A stretch of 53,528 bases of DNA from positions 1 through 53,528 of the forward strand of contig CAITZZ010000192.1 in NCBI GenBank assembly GCA_903897005.1. The letters are read 5' to 3'. Source of the stretch: an uncultured beta proteobacterium. Its GTDB lineage: Bacteria; Pseudomonadota; Gammaproteobacteria; Burkholderiales; Burkholderiaceae_C. The stretch's first letter is position 1. Each line of letters starts with the position of its first letter. Below are positions 52,918 through 53,528 of the stretch, piece by piece. The notes under the pieces are model-generated. The model did not search any database, was not told the origin of the DNA, and saw nothing but the letters and a program-made list of their open reading frames with translations. Made by a program: the position numbers and the translations under genes.

Positions 52918-52949
52918 GATCCATCCTTCATACGAAATTACCAGTCATG

Positions 52950-53420
52950 TCACATCGGGTTGCTTGCGATGCCACCCGCACGCCCACCCCCGAGGAAGTC
53001 CTTCAACGCAAAGTTGTCCTGCTCTTTTTGCTCCAGCTTGGCCTCGATCACACGTTGCTCACGGTGATGGCGCTGCTCCAGGGTCTCAAAGGACCGGAGT
53101 CGACCCTGCGCCGCCTGCCAGTTCTGTTTGCTCGCTTCAAGCTGCTGCTGGGCAGCTGCCACCATCTCGCGCTGCTTCTCGATGGCGGCGTCAATCGTGT
53201 TGATGAACTGCCGAAAATTGAGCCAGCCCACACTGCCGATGCCAAGCTTGGCGTCACTGACGAGCCGTTTCGAGTATTCACGGTGGTAGTCCAGCAAAAG
53301 CTGCAAACGATTCTGCGTGTCCCGCGCGTGGCCATTGACCACGCCCAGTTGCGCCGCAGCCTCGTCACTGCGCTCCTGCGCGAGGTCAAGCAGGGTCTTC
53401 AAAGGAAAGGGCTTGGACAT
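52950..53420 (-). CDS. fliJ: Flagellar export chaperone-escort protein FliJ
   Basis: A 156-residue coiled-coil protein: MSKPFPLKTLLDLAQERSDE followed by long Gln/Glu/Ala-rich helices (DAAIEKQREMVAAAQQQLEA, SFETLEQRHHREQRVIEAKL), the FliJ pattern of an antiparallel coiled coil. It sits in the FliI ring of the export ATPase and recycles chaperones. It lies 44 nt after the fliI stop and before fliK. Confidence 0.94.
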   Translation of the reverse strand: MSKPFPLKTLLDLAQERSDEAAAQLGVVNGHARDTQNRLQLLLDYHREYSKRLVSDAKLGIGSVGWLNFRQFINTIDAAIEKQREMVAAAQQQLEASKQNWQAAQGRLRSFETLEQRHHREQRVIEAKLEQKEQDNFALKDFLGGGRAGGIASNPM

Positions 53421-53464
53421 TCAGTACGACCTTTGTGGCTGTGGTGTCATGGACTGTTTGGCGC

Positions 53465-53528
53465 TCATAGGTTTCCCGGGAACAGGCCGGCGAGCTGGGC
53501 AACGCTGGCGGCATAAGGCTGGCTTTCC
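53465..53528 (-). CDS. fliI: Flagellar export ATPase FliI, C-terminal fragment at window edge
   Basis: The last 20 codons before a TGA read ESQPYAASVAQLAGLFPGNL, which fits the C-terminus of FliI (the ...S-x-A-x-L tail after the last helix) and lies directly upstream of fliJ, where fliI belongs. Everything else of the gene is outside the window, so the call depends on this short stretch and on gene order. Confidence 0.75.
   Translation of the reverse strand, partial: ESQPYAASVAQLAGLFPGNL

Overview
The window reads as a chromosomal segment of a motile betaproteobacterium of the Burkholderiales, most likely a Comamonadaceae relative (Rhodoferax/Polaromonas/Acidovorax type). The basis is the gene order secY-infA-rpmJ-rpsM, the recG-oxyR-ubiA order, FlhDC as the flagellar master regulator and the protein sequences themselves. 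This is a family-level inference from memory, not a database result. Nearly all of the window is protein-coding and on the core-genome pattern; I see no insertion sequence, prophage, integron or CRISPR array.

Region 1 (1-6191, minus strand) is the spc-type ribosomal protein operon: rplN-rplX-rplE-rpsN-rpsH-rplF-rplR-rpsE-rpmD-rplO-secY-infA-rpmJ-rpsM. The last gene runs off the window at position 1. The operon has its own good sigma70-type promoter just upstream of rplN, because the rest of the S10 cluster is not adjacent. Glycerol genes glpD and glpK lie there instead.

Region 2 (6200-16560) is housekeeping and metabolism: divergent glpD/glpK, proC, a minus-strand recG-oxyR-ubiA operon, queA, a two-CBS-domain protein preceded by an FNR/Anr-like box, a small haem c lipoprotein and tRNA-Arg(CCG).

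Region 3 (16793-22319) is the regulatory flank of the motility cluster. It holds two small unrecognised proteins, an orphan OmpR-type response regulator, a receiver protein with an N-terminal excisionase/MerR-like helix-turn-helix, and a minus-strand cheR-cheD-cheB adaptation operon.

Region 4 (22320-53528) is a large flagellar/chemotaxis locus. The plus strand carries flhDC, motAB, an HDOD-domain gene, cheYZ, flhB-flhA-flhF-flhG-fliA and a second stator pair (motC/motD). Next come flgA-flgM-flgN on the minus strand, divergent from flgBCDEFGHIJKL on the plus strand. Convergent to flgL is fliI(partial)-fliJ-K-L-M-N-O-P-Q-R on the minus strand. Together these encode the master regulator, sigma28 and its anti-sigma factor, the export gate, the rod, the hook, the P and L rings, the hook-filament junction, the C ring and two stators. 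Flagellin, fliD, fliE-H, cheA, cheW and chemoreceptor genes are not in the window and must lie elsewhere.

The most unusual structures are two copies of a three-armed palindromic repeat, both in the flagellar region. One lies between flgL and fliR with four exact 21-bp-spaced copies of its terminus. The other is wedged between fliO and fliP, where its end supplies the likely fliP start codon. Also notable are a FlhG whose Walker A P-loop has been replaced, a GlpD with no ATG start, the FNR-like box, a sigma28 promoter for flgM, and palindromes in the flhDC and flgA-flgB control regions. I found no convincing wholly new system. The small-protein pair next to the orphan regulator is the least explained set of genes.
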